Assembly (NCBI GenBank): GCA_963841965.1
Contig: CAWJES010000004.1
Span: 248,001-312,000, forward strand
Origin: Palsa-459 sp963841965
GTDB taxonomy: Bacteria > Actinomycetota > Acidimicrobiia > Acidimicrobiales > RAAP-2
DNA length: 64,000 bases
Reading direction: 5' to 3'
Under the pieces are notes generated by a model that did no database searches, was not told the origin of the DNA, and was given only the letters and a program-made list of their open reading frames with translations. Each line of letters begins with the position of its first letter. Within the stretch, counting starts at the first letter, position 1. Made by a program: the position numbers and the translations under genes. Below are positions 49,142-59,373 of this stretch, one piece after another.

Positions 49142-50737
49142 TCAGCCGCCAGGCTGGTACATCCCGAAGACGCCCCTGAGCACGTCCGCAACCTCGCCGA
49201 GCGTGGCGGAGCGGCGCAGCGCCTCTTTCATCGGGACCAGCACGTTCTGGGACCCCCGGGCGGCTGCCTCGAGGTCCGCGAGCGCGGCCGACACGCCCTC
49301 GTCGCTGCGAGCGCGCTTCAGCTCGGCGACCCTCGCCACCTGTGCGGCCTGCTGGCGGATGTCCACCGGGAAGACGTCTGGGGAGCCTTCCTCGGCGTCC
49401 ACGAACCGGTTGACGCCCACGACGATGCGACGGAGGTCGTCGACGCTGCGGGCATCGGCGTAGGCGGCCGACTCGATCTCGTCCTGCATGTACCGGGCCT
49501 CGATGGCGGCGACCGCCCCGCCGCGGCGGTCGATCTCCTCGATGTAGCCCGTCGCGCGGCGTTCGATCTCATCGGTCAGCGATTCGACGAAGTACGAGCC
49601 TCCGAGCGGGTCGACCGTGTCCGAGATGCCCGACTCGAACCCGAGGATCTGCTGCGTGCGGAGCGCGATCTTGACGGCCCGCTCGGTCGGGAGCCCGAGC
49701 GCCTCGTCGAAACTGTTCGTGTGCAGGCTCTGCGTGCCGCCGAGTGCTGCGCCCAGCGCCTGCAGCGTCGTTCGCACGATGTTGTTCTCGGGCTGCTGCG
49801 CGGTCAGCGTCGAGCCGGCCGTCTGCGTGTGGAACCGCAGCATCTTCGATCGCTCGTCAGTGGCGCCGAACCGATCGGTCATGATCGTCGCCCACATGCG
49901 CCTCGCGGCGCGGAACTTCGCGATCTCCTCGAACAGGTTGTTGTGGGCATTGAAGAAGAAGCTCAGCCTCGGGGCGAACTCATCGACGGAGAGACCCGCC
50001 GAGAGCGCCGCTTCGACGTAGGCGATGCCGTCCGCAAGCGTGAACGCCACCTCCTGCACCGCCGTCGATCCCGCCTCGCGGATGTGGTAGCCCGAGATCG
50101 AGATCGTGTTCCAGTTCGGCAGGTGCTCGCGGCAGTAGGCGAAGATGTCGGTCACAATCCTCATGGATGGCCGCGGCGGGTAGATGTAGGTGCCGCGGGC
50201 CACGTACTCCTTCAGGATGTCGTTCTGGATGGTCCCTCGCAGCGCGGAGCCGGGGATGCCACCCTCCTCGGCGACGAGTTCGTAGAGCAGGAGCAGGGTC
50301 GATGCCGTCGCGTTGATCGTCATCGACGTCGTAACCTCGTCCAGCGGCAGCCCGGCGAGAAGCAGGCGCATGTCGTCGATCGACGAGATCGCGACGCCCA
50401 CCTTGCCGACCTCGCCCTCGGCGCGTGGGTGGTCCGAGTCGTAGCCCATCTGGGTCGGGAGGTCGAAGGCGCAGGAGAGCCCCGTCTGCCCGGCGGCGAG
50501 CAGGAACTTGAAGCGCTCGTTCGTCGCCTCCGCCGTCCCGAAGCCCGCGTACTGGCGCATGGTCCAGAGCCGCGAGCGGTACATGCCCTTGTGCACGCCG
50601 CGCGTGTAGGGGAACGACCCCGGCTCGCCGAGCCGGGCGGCATCGGCCTGCGCGCGATCGGCAGGGCCGTAGACCGGCTTGATCTCGATGCCCGAGGCGG
50701 TCTCTCGTCTGGTGGGTTCGTCTGGCACGACTGACAC
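49142..50737 (-). CDS. Methylmalonyl-CoA mutase, large (alpha) subunit
   Basis: 531 residues, catalytic barrel only. FPYTRGVHKGMYRSRLWTMRQYAGFGTA, GLSCAFDLPTQMGYDSDHP, NWNTISISGYHIREAGSTA, APRLSFFFNAHNNLFEEIAKFRAARRMWA, FHTQTAGSTLTAQQPENNIVRTTLQAL and LHTNSFDEALGLPTE are hallmarks. Tyr in GMYR suits methylmalonyl-CoA rather than isobutyryl-CoA. The B12-binding domain is a separate subunit in this split type and is not encoded in the window. Adenosylcobalamin would come from the PduO-type enzyme at 55.2 kb. Start GTG at 50737 or 50728. Confidence 0.9.
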   Translation of the reverse strand: MSVVPDEPTRRETASGIEIKPVYGPADRAQADAARLGEPGSFPYTRGVHKGMYRSRLWTMRQYAGFGTAEATNERFKFLLAAGQTGLSCAFDLPTQMGYDSDHPRAEGEVGKVGVAISSIDDMRLLLAGLPLDEVTTSMTINATASTLLLLYELVAEEGGIPGSALRGTIQNDILKEYVARGTYIYPPRPSMRIVTDIFAYCREHLPNWNTISISGYHIREAGSTAVQEVAFTLADGIAYVEAALSAGLSVDEFAPRLSFFFNAHNNLFEEIAKFRAARRMWATIMTDRFGATDERSKMLRFHTQTAGSTLTAQQPENNIVRTTLQALGAALGGTQSLHTNSFDEALGLPTERAVKIALRTQQILGFESGISDTVDPLGGSYFVESLTDEIERRATGYIEEIDRRGGAVAAIEARYMQDEIESAAYADARSVDDLRRIVVGVNRFVDAEEGSPDVFPVDIRQQAAQVARVAELKRARSDEGVSAALADLEAAARGSQNVLVPMKEALRRSATLGEVADVLRGVFGMYQPGG

Positions 50738-50789
50738 GTTAGGCACCGCGGGCACAGTGGACCCAAGACGGCCGTGCAACGATGGTCGC

Positions 50790-51848
50790 GTGCCTCGGCC
50801 ATCGCGGATCCTCCTTGTGCTCGCGAACGGCGGGCGCGCCGGCATGCAGACCCAGGTCGGACTGCTCGCGCACGGGCTGCGCGACGCGGGTTGCGCCGTC
50901 ACGATCGCCTGCGGCCCGGGCCACCTCGATGTCGACGACGTCGAAGTGGCCCGACTCCCGGCGCTCAACTCCCCGTCCGCGCCGCTCTTCGCACGCGAGC
51001 TTCGCAGGCTCGTGAAGCGGACGAGCCCGCACGTCGTCCACGGCCACGGATTGCGGCTCGCGCCGCTGCTCCGGATCGTCGCGCGGCGCAGGTCCCTCGT
51101 CACGTGCCACGGCATCGACCCCGACCGGCTCGAGTGGACGGCCGCCATGTTGCGAGCCACCAGGATCCGCGTGGCGAGCTGCGGCGAGGGTCCGAGACGC
51201 CTGCTCGAAGGAAAGGGCGTTCCGAGCCTTCTCCTCAACAACGCCGTCCCACCGATGCCAGAGCCGCTGTCGAGGCAGGCGATCGCCTCGCGGTTCAAGT
51301 TGGACCCCGACGCGACCATCGTGGTCTCTCCCGCCCGGTTCACCGCGCAGAAGGACCCCGTGACAATGGTCCGCGCGCTCGCCTACGCCCAGGGCGTGTC
51401 GGGCATCCTCATCGGCGGCGGGCCGCTCGAGCGCGACGTCCTCGAGGAGGTGTCGCGCCACAACCTCGCCGGTCGCGTGGCGGTCGCGGGCTGGCTCGGG
51501 GACGCGCGGGCCGTGCTCGCCGGAGCGGACATCGTCGGGCTCGCGTCGGTCTGGGAGGGCCAGCCCACGGTGGTGCTCGAGGCGATGGCAGCCGGGGTAC
51601 CGGTCGTCGCGACGGCCTGCCCCGGTATCGAGGACACCGTCGTCGACGGCGTCACCGGCCTCCTCGCGGCACCCCGCGATGCCGTGTCACTCGGGCGCGC
51701 CTTCGTCCGGGCGGCCGGGGACCCGGCGCTCCGCGGGCGGCTCGTCGCGGGAGGCCGCGCCGCCGTCGCGTCGCACACGGTGGACGCCGTCGTTGGCGCG
51801 CACCTCGAGGCGTACCAGACACTCCTCGCCGGCCGCTGGCCGGCGTAG
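50790..51848 (+). CDS. Family 4 glycosyltransferase
   Basis: 352 residues, GT-B fold. RILLVLANGGRAGMQTQVGLLAHGLRDAG at the start, VHGHGLRLAPLLRIV, PARFTAQKDPVTMVRALAYA and the donor-site motif ASVWEGQPTVVLEAMAAGVPVVA with the two Glu seven residues apart. Probably transfers a sugar in cell-envelope or capsule synthesis; donor unknown. GTG start at 50790, 52 bases from the divergent mutase start. Confidence 0.85.
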   Translation: MPRPSRILLVLANGGRAGMQTQVGLLAHGLRDAGCAVTIACGPGHLDVDDVEVARLPALNSPSAPLFARELRRLVKRTSPHVVHGHGLRLAPLLRIVARRRSLVTCHGIDPDRLEWTAAMLRATRIRVASCGEGPRRLLEGKGVPSLLLNNAVPPMPEPLSRQAIASRFKLDPDATIVVSPARFTAQKDPVTMVRALAYAQGVSGILIGGGPLERDVLEEVSRHNLAGRVAVAGWLGDARAVLAGADIVGLASVWEGQPTVVLEAMAAGVPVVATACPGIEDTVVDGVTGLLAAPRDAVSLGRAFVRAAGDPALRGRLVAGGRAAVASHTVDAVVGAHLEAYQTLLAGRWPA

Positions 51849-51879
51849 CCGGACGACCGGATTCGATGCTCGGACCTCG

Positions 51880-53040
51880 TCAGCCTCGTGGATGGGGCAT
51901 GCAGAGGTCGTCGTAGTCAGCCAGGACGAGCTTGCCGGCCCGCTCGCCGCACGCCGGGCATTCGGGGTCCTTGCGCACCTTGAAGGTCCGGAACGACTCC
52001 TCGAGGGCGTCGTAGGTGAGCAGCCGGCCCACGAGTGGATCTCCGAGCCCCAAGAGGAGCTTGATCGCCTCCATCGCCTGGATCGACCCGATGATGCCCG
52101 GAAGGACGCCGAGCACCCCTGCCTCCGCGCAGCTCGGAGCGAGCTCGGCCGGCGGGGGCTCGGGCAGCATGCATCGATAGCACGGGCCCACCTTCGGATC
52201 GAAGACCGTGGCCTGGCCCTCGAAGCGGAAGATCGAGCCGTGGACGACGGGGATGCCGGTGACGACCGACGCGTCGTTCACGAGGTACCGCGTGGGGAAG
52301 TTGTCCGTGCCGTCGACGATGAGGTCGTAGCCGTCGATGATCGAGAGGATGTTGTCCGCCGCGAGCCGAACGTCGTAGGTCGCGACCTCGATGTCCGGGT
52401 TCATCGCAGTCAGGGTCTTCTTGGCCGAGTCGACCTTCCTGTCGCCGACCCGGTCGAGGTTGTGGAGGATCTGTCGCTGCAGGTTCGAGGCGTCGACGAC
52501 GTCCATGTCGATGATCCCCAGGGTGCCGACTCCAGCTGCAGCGAGGTAGAGCGCCGCAGGAGACCCGAGACCACCCGCGCCGAGCAGCAACACTCGCGCG
52601 TTGAGCAGACGCAGCTGGCCCTGCTCGCCCACCTCGGGGAGGAGCAGGTGGCGGTGGTAGCGCTCGCGCTGGTCCGCGCTGAGCACCTCGGGGACGTCGA
52701 ACGAGTTCCCCTCGTCCTTCCACCGGTTGAAGCCGCCAGCCATTGACACGACGTCGGCGTAGCCCAACTCCTCGAGCGTCCTCGCCGCGAATGCCGAGCG
52801 CACGCCGCCGGCGCAGTACACGATGGTTCGTGCCGCCTTGTCCGGGAGCGCTCCTTCAACGTTGAATTCGAGCTGGCCGCGAGGAATGTGGGCCGCACCG
52901 GGCACCTTGCCCTGCGCCACCTCATCGGCCTCGCGGACGTCGAGGAACCGCGTCCGGCCCAGCTCCGTCGCGGCATCGGCAGGCTGGATCTCCGTGATCT
53001 GTGACTTGGCCGCTGCGAGCAGTTCACGTGGGGTCGGCAC
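51880..53040 (-). CDS. Rhodanese-ThiF/MoeB fusion, sulfur-carrier adenylyltransferase
   Basis: 386 residues. N-terminal rhodanese domain (about 1-115: RFLDVREADEVAQGKVPGAAHIPRG, catalytic Cys in IVYCAGGVRSAFAARTL), then a ThiF/MoeB domain: HLLLPEVGEQGQLRLL, GAGGLGSPAALYLAAAGVG, DMDVVDASNLQRQIL, zinc Cys pairs CYRC and CPAC, NFPTRYLVND. Such proteins adenylate and thiolate sulfur carriers for Moco, thiamin, cysteine or tRNA. In actinobacterial MoeZ the rhodanese is C-terminal, so the order here is reversed. GTG start at 53040 with AGGAGGT upstream. Confidence 0.9.
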   Translation of the reverse strand: MPTPRELLAAAKSQITEIQPADAATELGRTRFLDVREADEVAQGKVPGAAHIPRGQLEFNVEGALPDKAARTIVYCAGGVRSAFAARTLEELGYADVVSMAGGFNRWKDEGNSFDVPEVLSADQRERYHRHLLLPEVGEQGQLRLLNARVLLLGAGGLGSPAALYLAAAGVGTLGIIDMDVVDASNLQRQILHNLDRVGDRKVDSAKKTLTAMNPDIEVATYDVRLAADNILSIIDGYDLIVDGTDNFPTRYLVNDASVVTGIPVVHGSIFRFEGQATVFDPKVGPCYRCMLPEPPPAELAPSCAEAGVLGVLPGIIGSIQAMEAIKLLLGLGDPLVGRLLTYDALEESFRTFKVRKDPECPACGERAGKLVLADYDDLCMPHPRG

Positions 53041-53052
53041 TCGAAACCTCCT

Positions 53053-53118
53053 GGGACGTTTGGAAATCCTATCAATACAGTCAACTTTCAAGTCCGCCCC
53101 GACATTCCCGGACGTTCC
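53053..53118. promoter_or_regulatory. Divergent promoter region with imperfect inverted repeat
   Basis: In the 92-base gap between the rhodanese-ThiF gene and the nitroreductase gene, 53053-53067 and 53104-53118 are inverted copies (11 of 15 bases match). Between them the minus strand reads TTGACTGTATTGATAGGATT (53065-53084), AT-rich and loosely like operators of Rrf2-type regulators (IscR, CymR) of Fe-S and cysteine metabolism. Suggestive only. Confidence 0.3.
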
Positions 53119-53132
53119 GCAAGACTGACTGC

Positions 53133-53744
53133 GTGGACGTGATCGAGGCCCTGCGCCGTCGGCGGATGACGAGGGCGTTCGACGGCACCGAGCTCGACGA
53201 AGACGTGGTCGTGGCGCTGTGCCACGAGGCCGCGCGCTCCCCGACGGCAGGACATGCGCGGGGTGTGGACGCGGTCGTGGCCTGCGGGCGAGCCGGGGTG
53301 GCCCGCTACCTCGACGCCGCGACGGACCCCGCATGGCGGGAACGTGCCGACCGGTACGCGGGGTTCGCAGCCGCTGGCGCCGCGGTGGTGGTGACCTGCG
53401 ACCCCGCACGCTACGCAGCTCGTTATGCCGACCACGACAAGGCAAGCAGCGGTCTCGGCGACGTCGGGCAATGGCCTGTCCCCTACTGGTTCACCGATGC
53501 CGCCTTCTTCACGATGTCCCTGCTGCTGCTTGCGGAGGAGGCGCACATCGATGGCGCCTTCCTCGGGGCGTTCCGACACGAGGAGGACGTGCTCGGCGCG
53601 ATCGGCGCACCCGAAGGTACAAGGCTGTTCGGTGCCGTCCTCCTCGGTCGCGGATCCGACGTGCAGCGGCCATCGGGGTCAGCGGCGCGTTCTGGACCTA
53701 CGAGATCCGAGCGGGTGCACCGGGGTCGGTTCGCGGGCGGCTGA
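53133..53744 (+). CDS. Nitroreductase-family protein
   Basis: 203 residues. IEALRRRRMTRAFDGTELDEDVV is the family start, EAARSPTAGHARGVDAVV follows, then a central region WFTDAAFFTMSLLLLAEEAHIDGAFLGAF with the flavin-side helix and Gly-rich turn. C-terminal SERVHRGRF is typical of a subgroup common in actinobacteria. Probable FMN- or F420-dependent oxidoreductase; substrate unknown. GTG start at 53133. The 3' end overlaps pepA by 47 bases, tail to tail. Confidence 0.8.
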   Translation: MDVIEALRRRRMTRAFDGTELDEDVVVALCHEAARSPTAGHARGVDAVVACGRAGVARYLDAATDPAWRERADRYAGFAAAGAAVVVTCDPARYAARYADHDKASSGLGDVGQWPVPYWFTDAAFFTMSLLLLAEEAHIDGAFLGAFRHEEDVLGAIGAPEGTRLFGAVLLGRGSDVQRPSGSAARSGPTRSERVHRGRFAGG

Positions 53745-55248
53745 GCAGGTACTCGGCGAGGAGACGCAAGGAGAACGCGGTCCCGCCCTTGACGGTGTAT
53801 CCGGAGTCCGCGTCAGCACGTCCTGTCGAGGCGATGTCCAGGTGGGCCCAGGGCCTGGTCCCCGCAAACCGCTTCAGGAAGAGGCCGGCGACGATTGTGC
53901 CCGCAAGGGGCGGCTTGCCGATGTTCTTCATGTCGGCGATGTCTGAGTCGAGGTGGCTGTCGTACTTCTCGAACAGCGGCAGCTCCCAGAGGTCCTCGCC
54001 CTGGTAGGCCCCGCAGACCCGAAGGTCGTCGACAAGCTGCTCGTCGGTCCCGAGGATGGCGGCGAGCTGGTCGCCGAGAGCGGTCGCGACCGCCCCCGTC
54101 AGGGTCGCGACGTCGATGATGACATCTGGATCGAGTTCCGCCGCGAGGCTCAAGCCGTCGGCGAGGATGAGGCGCCCTTCGGCATCGGTGTTCAGGACCT
54201 CGACGGTCTTGCCGTTGCGCATGGTGAGGACGTCACCCGGCTTCATGGCGCGCTGCCCGGGGAGGTTCTCGGTGATCGGCGCGATCGCCGTGATCCTCAC
54301 GTTCGAGTTCAGCGTGGCCGCGGCCCCGAGCGCACCGAGGACGATCGCGGCACCGGACATGTCCGTCTTCATCGTCATCATCCCGGCAGGCGTCTTGAGC
54401 GACAACCCCCCCGAGTCGAACGTGATGCCCTTGCCGACGAGGACGACGTGGAACGCCGAGGAGGGCGCATATTCGGGCTGGTAGGTCGCGACGACAAGGC
54501 GCGGGGGCTCGAGGGAGCCTCGACTGACGCCGAGCAGACCGCCGAGACGCTCGTCCTCGATCCTTCCCTCGTCCCAGACCTCGATCGATGTTCGCGGAAT
54601 CCCATCGAGGTGCCGCGCCGCCTCGTCTGCGAACGCTCGCGGCGTGAGCTGCGCGGCGGGACGGTTGACGAGGTCGCGCGCCCAGTGGACGGCCCGCGCG
54701 ACGGCGACGGCGCGCTCGGTCCCTTGCGCGAACTGTGTCGTCGTCGCGTCCGACATCACTTCGCTCGAGACGGGGACGACGCGAACCTCGCTCGGCAGCG
54801 AGTCGCTCGGCGCCGTCTTCGAGCCGTCGGGTCGGTACGAGGCGAGCAGGGAGCCCTCGGCAACTGCCTGTGCGACCCTGCTCACTGGAATCGTCGACGG
54901 CAGGGGCACCAGAATGGCCAAGGACGCCGCGCGGGACGATGCCCTCACGGCGGCGGCTCCAAGCCGGCGCCAGACGTCGGCGTCGGCGGAAACGGGGCTC
55001 CCGATCCCGAGGAGCAGCACCGTCGACCCACCAATGGACCTGATCGCGAGCACCTCGCCTGGCTTGCCTTCGAACCCCTGGACCCGGGCCCATGCCGTGT
55101 CGACCTCCCCGGGGATCGCCACCCCTGCCGCGGTTGTCGGCAGCCCCTTCGGCAGCAGCACGCCCTGATCGTCGACCGCCACCGGGACGCCGACGACATC
55201 GCTCGACGCAAGCGTCGCAAGGTCGGCGATGCGCACGATCGTGGTCAC
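53698..55248 (-). CDS. pepA: Leucyl aminopeptidase (M17)
   Basis: 516 residues. N-terminal macro-like domain, then VLVGKGITFDSGGLSLKTPAGMMTMKTDMSGAA with metal ligands and the active-site Lys, and the signature NTDAEGRLILADGL with metal-binding Asp and Glu. Mn/Zn-dependent cytosolic aminopeptidase, working downstream of peptide uptake. The GTG at 55248 overlaps the stop of the adenosyltransferase gene (GTGA). Confidence 0.94.
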   Translation of the reverse strand: MTTIVRIADLATLASSDVVGVPVAVDDQGVLLPKGLPTTAAGVAIPGEVDTAWARVQGFEGKPGEVLAIRSIGGSTVLLLGIGSPVSADADVWRRLGAAAVRASSRAASLAILVPLPSTIPVSRVAQAVAEGSLLASYRPDGSKTAPSDSLPSEVRVVPVSSEVMSDATTTQFAQGTERAVAVARAVHWARDLVNRPAAQLTPRAFADEAARHLDGIPRTSIEVWDEGRIEDERLGGLLGVSRGSLEPPRLVVATYQPEYAPSSAFHVVLVGKGITFDSGGLSLKTPAGMMTMKTDMSGAAIVLGALGAAATLNSNVRITAIAPITENLPGQRAMKPGDVLTMRNGKTVEVLNTDAEGRLILADGLSLAAELDPDVIIDVATLTGAVATALGDQLAAILGTDEQLVDDLRVCGAYQGEDLWELPLFEKYDSHLDSDIADMKNIGKPPLAGTIVAGLFLKRFAGTRPWAHLDIASTGRADADSGYTVKGGTAFSLRLLAEYLLSRPRTDPGAPARIS

Positions 55249-55799
55249 GGCGTGCCGCCGGTGCTTCGCGCGGTTCGGTGCACGTCGCCCTCCTGCCAGC
55301 GAGCCGCCGCCCACAGCAGGTCGCTCAGTCGGTTCAGGTAGGCGGGGACGAGCGAGCCGTCCATCCTCCACGCGACGGTCAGGCGCTCGGCCCTGCGAAC
55401 GACGGTCCTGGCGACGTCGAGGCACGCCGACGTGGGGTGCTCGCCAGGCACGACAAACTCCGTGGGCAGCACAGTGCGCTCAGCCAGGTCGTCGATGGCG
55501 GCCTCGAGCGCCTCGACCATCGCCTCGGTGACCATCGAGGTCCCCGGCGACAGCTTGCGCCTGTTCTCCGGGGCGGTCGCGACCTCTGCCATCAGCACCC
55601 ACAGGTCCCGCTCGATCACGATGAGCAGCGCGTCGAGCTCCCCGCCCGCCGGAGTGCCCGAACGCGCGAGTCCGAGCATCGCCTGGGACTCGTCGACGGC
55701 GCCGTTCAACTCGATGGATGGATCGTCCTTGCGCACCCGTCCACCGAAGTACAGCCCGGTGGTGCCATCGTCACCTGCACGCGTGTAGATGCGCATCAT
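55245..55799 (-). CDS. Cob(I)alamin adenosyltransferase, PduO type
   Basis: 184 residues. MRIYTRAGDDGTTGLYFGGRVRKDDPSIELNGAVDESQA is the ATP-binding N-terminus, with ACLDVARTVVRRAERL and YLNRLSDLLWAAARW at the cobalamin site. Makes adenosylcobalamin, the cofactor of the methylmalonyl-CoA mutase encoded at 49-50.7 kb. Divergent from metH by 41 bases. A second ATG at 55796 is an alternative start. Confidence 0.93.
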   Translation of the reverse strand: MMRIYTRAGDDGTTGLYFGGRVRKDDPSIELNGAVDESQAMLGLARSGTPAGGELDALLIVIERDLWVLMAEVATAPENRRKLSPGTSMVTEAMVEALEAAIDDLAERTVLPTEFVVPGEHPTSACLDVARTVVRRAERLTVAWRMDGSLVPAYLNRLSDLLWAAARWQEGDVHRTARSTGGTP

Positions 55800-55840
55800 C
55801 GAGATGCTACCGGCGGGTTGGCGGTTAGCCTTCCGAGGCA

Positions 55841-58800
55841 GTGACTGATCCGGCGACCACGTTCCAGCGGCTCAAGCCGGAGGATTCCGCCTACCTCGCG
55901 GCCCTCGAGCAGGGCGTCCTCGTCTACGACGGGGCGACGGGGACGAACCTCCAGCTCGCCGGATTGACGAGCGACGACTTCGGTGGCGCGGATCTCGAAG
56001 GGTGCAACGAGATCCTCTGCGTGACCCGCCCGGACGTCGTGGCGCAGCTGCACCGCTCCTTTCTCGACGTCGGGGTGGATGTCATCGAGACGAACTCCTT
56101 CGGGTCCTTCTCCGTCGTGCTGGGCGAATACGGGATCGCTTCGCGCGCCACCGAGCTTGCGGTTGCAAGCGCGAGGATCGCACGCGAGGCCGCGGACAGC
56201 TACGCGTCCGCCGCCTCCCCCAGGTTCGTCGCAGGGTCGATGGGGCCGGGGACCAAGTTCCCCTCCCTCGGCCAGATCTCCTTCGACGACCTTCGCGACT
56301 CCTACGAGGAGCTCGCCTACGGCCTGCTGGAAGGCGGCGTCGACCTTCTGATCGTCGAGACGATGTACGACCTCCTGGGTGCGAAGGCTGCGATCAGCGC
56401 GGCCCACCGAGCGATGCGGCGCCACGGCCGGACTGTGCCGGTCCAGGCGCAGGTGACGATCGAGCTCACCGGCAGGATGCTCCCGGGCACCGAGATCGGG
56501 GCGGCGATCACGTCGCTCCTCCCCATGGGAATCGACGTCTTCGGCCTGAACTGCGCGACCGGCCCGGTCGAGATGTACGAACCCCTGCGCTACCTCGCCG
56601 ACACCTGTCCCCTGCCGCTCAGCTGCCTGCCCAACGCGGGCCTGCCCTCCGTCGTCGACGGCGCCATGCACTACGACCTGACGCCCGGGGAGTTGGCGGA
56701 GCACATGGGCCGATTCGTCGAGGAGTTCGGCGTTCAGGTTGTCGGCGGGTGCTGCGGGACGACCCCCGAGCATCTCGCGCGCGTCGTCGAGGCCTTGAGC
56801 GACGCTGTGCCCGCGGGCCGGACGCCGGTCCTCGAGCCCGCCGCCTCGTCGATCTACACCGCGGTCCCGTTCCGCCAGGACCTGAGTCGTCCTGCTCGTC
56901 GGCGAGCGGACCAATGCGAACGGCTCCAAGAAGTTCCGCGAGGCGATGCTCGAGGGCGACTGGGATACGTGCGTCGCGATGGCGCGCGACCAGATCAAGG
57001 AGGGTGCGCACTTCCTGGATGTGTGCGTCGACTACACGGGTGCCGACGGCGTCGCGGACATGGATGCCCTGATGGCGCGCCTTGCGACGCAGTCGTCCGC
57101 ACCGCTCATGGTCGACACGACCGAGGCACCTGTCGCGAGGGCCGCGCTCACCTGGATCGGCGGGCGGGCGCTGCTCAACAGCGTCAATCTCGAGGAGGGT
57201 GACGCGCCGGGGACCCGTCTCGACGCGTTCCTCAACCTCGCGCGCGAGTTCGGTGCCGCCGTCGTGGCCACGTGCATCGACGAGGAGGGACAGGCGAGGA
57301 CCGCAGAGTGGAAGGTCCGTGCGGCACGGTCGATCGTCGATCTCGCGGTCGAGCGCTACGGGCTGCGCCCCGAGGACGTCTTCATCGATCCGCTCGTGCT
57401 CCCACTGTCGACGGGCCTCGCCGAGTCCCGTCGCGACGGGATCGAGACCATCGACGCCATCCGTCGCATCAAGGACGAGCTGCCCGGCGTGCACACGATC
57501 GTTGGCCTCTCGAACGTCTCGTTCGGCCTCTCGCCGGCGGCACGTCAAGCCCTCAACAGCGTCTTCCTCCACGAGTGCGCGGCTGCCGGGCTCGACGCCG
57601 CGATCGTGCACGCGAGCAAGATCCTTCCCCTCGCCAAGATCGATGAGCGGGCCCGGGAGGTCTGCCTCGACCTCATCTACGATCGGCGCCAGGACGGCTA
57701 TGACCCGCTCACCGAGCTGCTCGGACTGTACGAGGGGGTCGCCGCGAGCGGAGCGGCCGTCGACGACCTCGCCGACCTCGCCCTCGACGAGCGCCTGCGC
57801 CGACGAATCATCGACGGCAACCGCAACGGGCTCGAGGACGACCTGACCTCCGCGCTCGCACTGGGGATGCCGCCGCTCGCGATCGTCAACGACCATCTCC
57901 TCGAGGGGATGAAGGTGGTCGGGGACCTCTTCGCGTCGGGCGAGATGCAGCTCCCGTTCGTCCTGCAGAGCGCCGAGACGATGAAGCAGGCCGTCGCGTT
58001 CCTCGAGCCGCACATGGAGAAGGCGGACACGGGCGGCAAGGGGACGATCGTGCTGGCCACCGTGAAGGGCGACGTGCACGACATCGGGAAGAACCTCGTC
58101 GACATCATCCTGACCAACAACGGCTACGAGGTCGTCAACCTCGGCATCAAGGTCGGCGTCAATGAGATGCTCGCCGCCGTCGAGGAGCACAAGGCGGACG
58201 CGCTCGGGATGAGCGGCCTGCTCGTCAAGTCTACCCTCATCATGCGCGAGAACCTCGCCGTGATGCGCGACCTCGGCTACTCGGACGTGCCGGTTCTGCT
58301 CGGCGGCGCCGCGCTCACGCGGACGTACGTCGAGCGTGAGCTGCGCGAGTCACACGACGGGCGCGTCTTCTACGGGAAGGACGCGTTCGAGGGTCTCCGC
58401 GTCATGAACAGGCTCGTCGAGCTCAAGGACTCCGGCGAGCACGACGAGACGTTCGGCCGGGAGATCTCGGAGCGGCGGGTGCCGAGACGGTCGCGCGACG
58501 AGGCCCTGCCGACTCCCGACGGCCTGCCGCACCGATCGCCGGACGTGGACGACGAGAACCCGCTGTTCGCCCCGCCGTTCGTCGGCTCGCGAGTCGCAAA
58601 GGGCATGGCGATCGACGAGATCGCCCAGTTCCTCAACCTCACCGCGCTCTTCAGGAACCAGTGGGGCTACCGACCCGAGAACGGCGAGGACGACCCGACG
58701 TTCAAGGAGCGCGTCCGAGGCGTCCTGCGCGAGGAGCTGGACAAGGCGAAGGCCGACGACCTCCTGATTCCCCAGGTTGTGTGGGGCCACTTCCCCGCGG

Positions 58801-59348
58801 CGGCCGACGGGCAGGACCTCGTCATCTACACGTCCGACGAGCGCTCCGAGGAGCGGTGCCGGTTCCGGTTCCCTCGCCAGCACGAGGAGCCGTGGCTCTG
58901 CATCGCGGACTTCTTCAGATCGGTGGGATCTCCCGATCGCGACTACGCGTCGTTCATGCTCGTGACCATGGGGCCAAGGGTGAGCGAGCGGTGCCAGGAG
59001 CTGTTCAGCGAGGACCGCTACACGGACTACCTCAAGCTGCACGGGTTGGGCGTTGAGATGGCCGAGGCGCTCGCCGAGTTGTGGCACCGGCGGATCCGCG
59101 AGGAGCTCGGCTACGCGGACCAGGACGGACCGACCGTCCAGGGACTGTTCCGTCAGCAATACCGCGGCGGCCGCTATTCGTGGGGCTACCCCGCCTGCCC
59201 GGATCTCACTGACAACGAGAAGGTGGCCGTGCTCCTCGAGGCGGGCCGCATCGGCGTCACGGTCTCCGAGGGGTTCCAGCTCAATCCGGAGCAGACGACC
59301 GATGCTGTCGTCTGCCATCACCCGCAGGCGAAGTACTTCGTCGCATGA
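55841..59348 (+). CDS. metH: Cobalamin-dependent methionine synthase (frameshifted)
   Basis: About 1,168 residues with all four modules. Homocysteine domain: YDGATGTNLQLAGL, GCNEIL and VVGGCCGTTPEH zinc Cys. Near 56885 the frame shifts, and the conserved VLLVGERTNANGSKKFREAMLEGDWD is read across the break; the pterin domain follows. Cobalamin domain: GTIVLATVKGDVHDIGKNLVDIIL with the axial His. Reactivation domain to residue 1168: GYSWGYPACPDL-like YSWGYPACPDLTDNEK. Methylates homocysteine from methyltetrahydrofolate. Only 41 bases precede it, too short for a cobalamin riboswitch. Confidence 0.94.
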
Positions 59349-59373
59349 TCGCGACGACGCCGCGAGGAGGGGC

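Noticed and set aside
55800..55840. Cobalamin riboswitch before metH
   Set aside because: Only 41 bases separate metH from the divergent adenosyltransferase gene, too short for the element.
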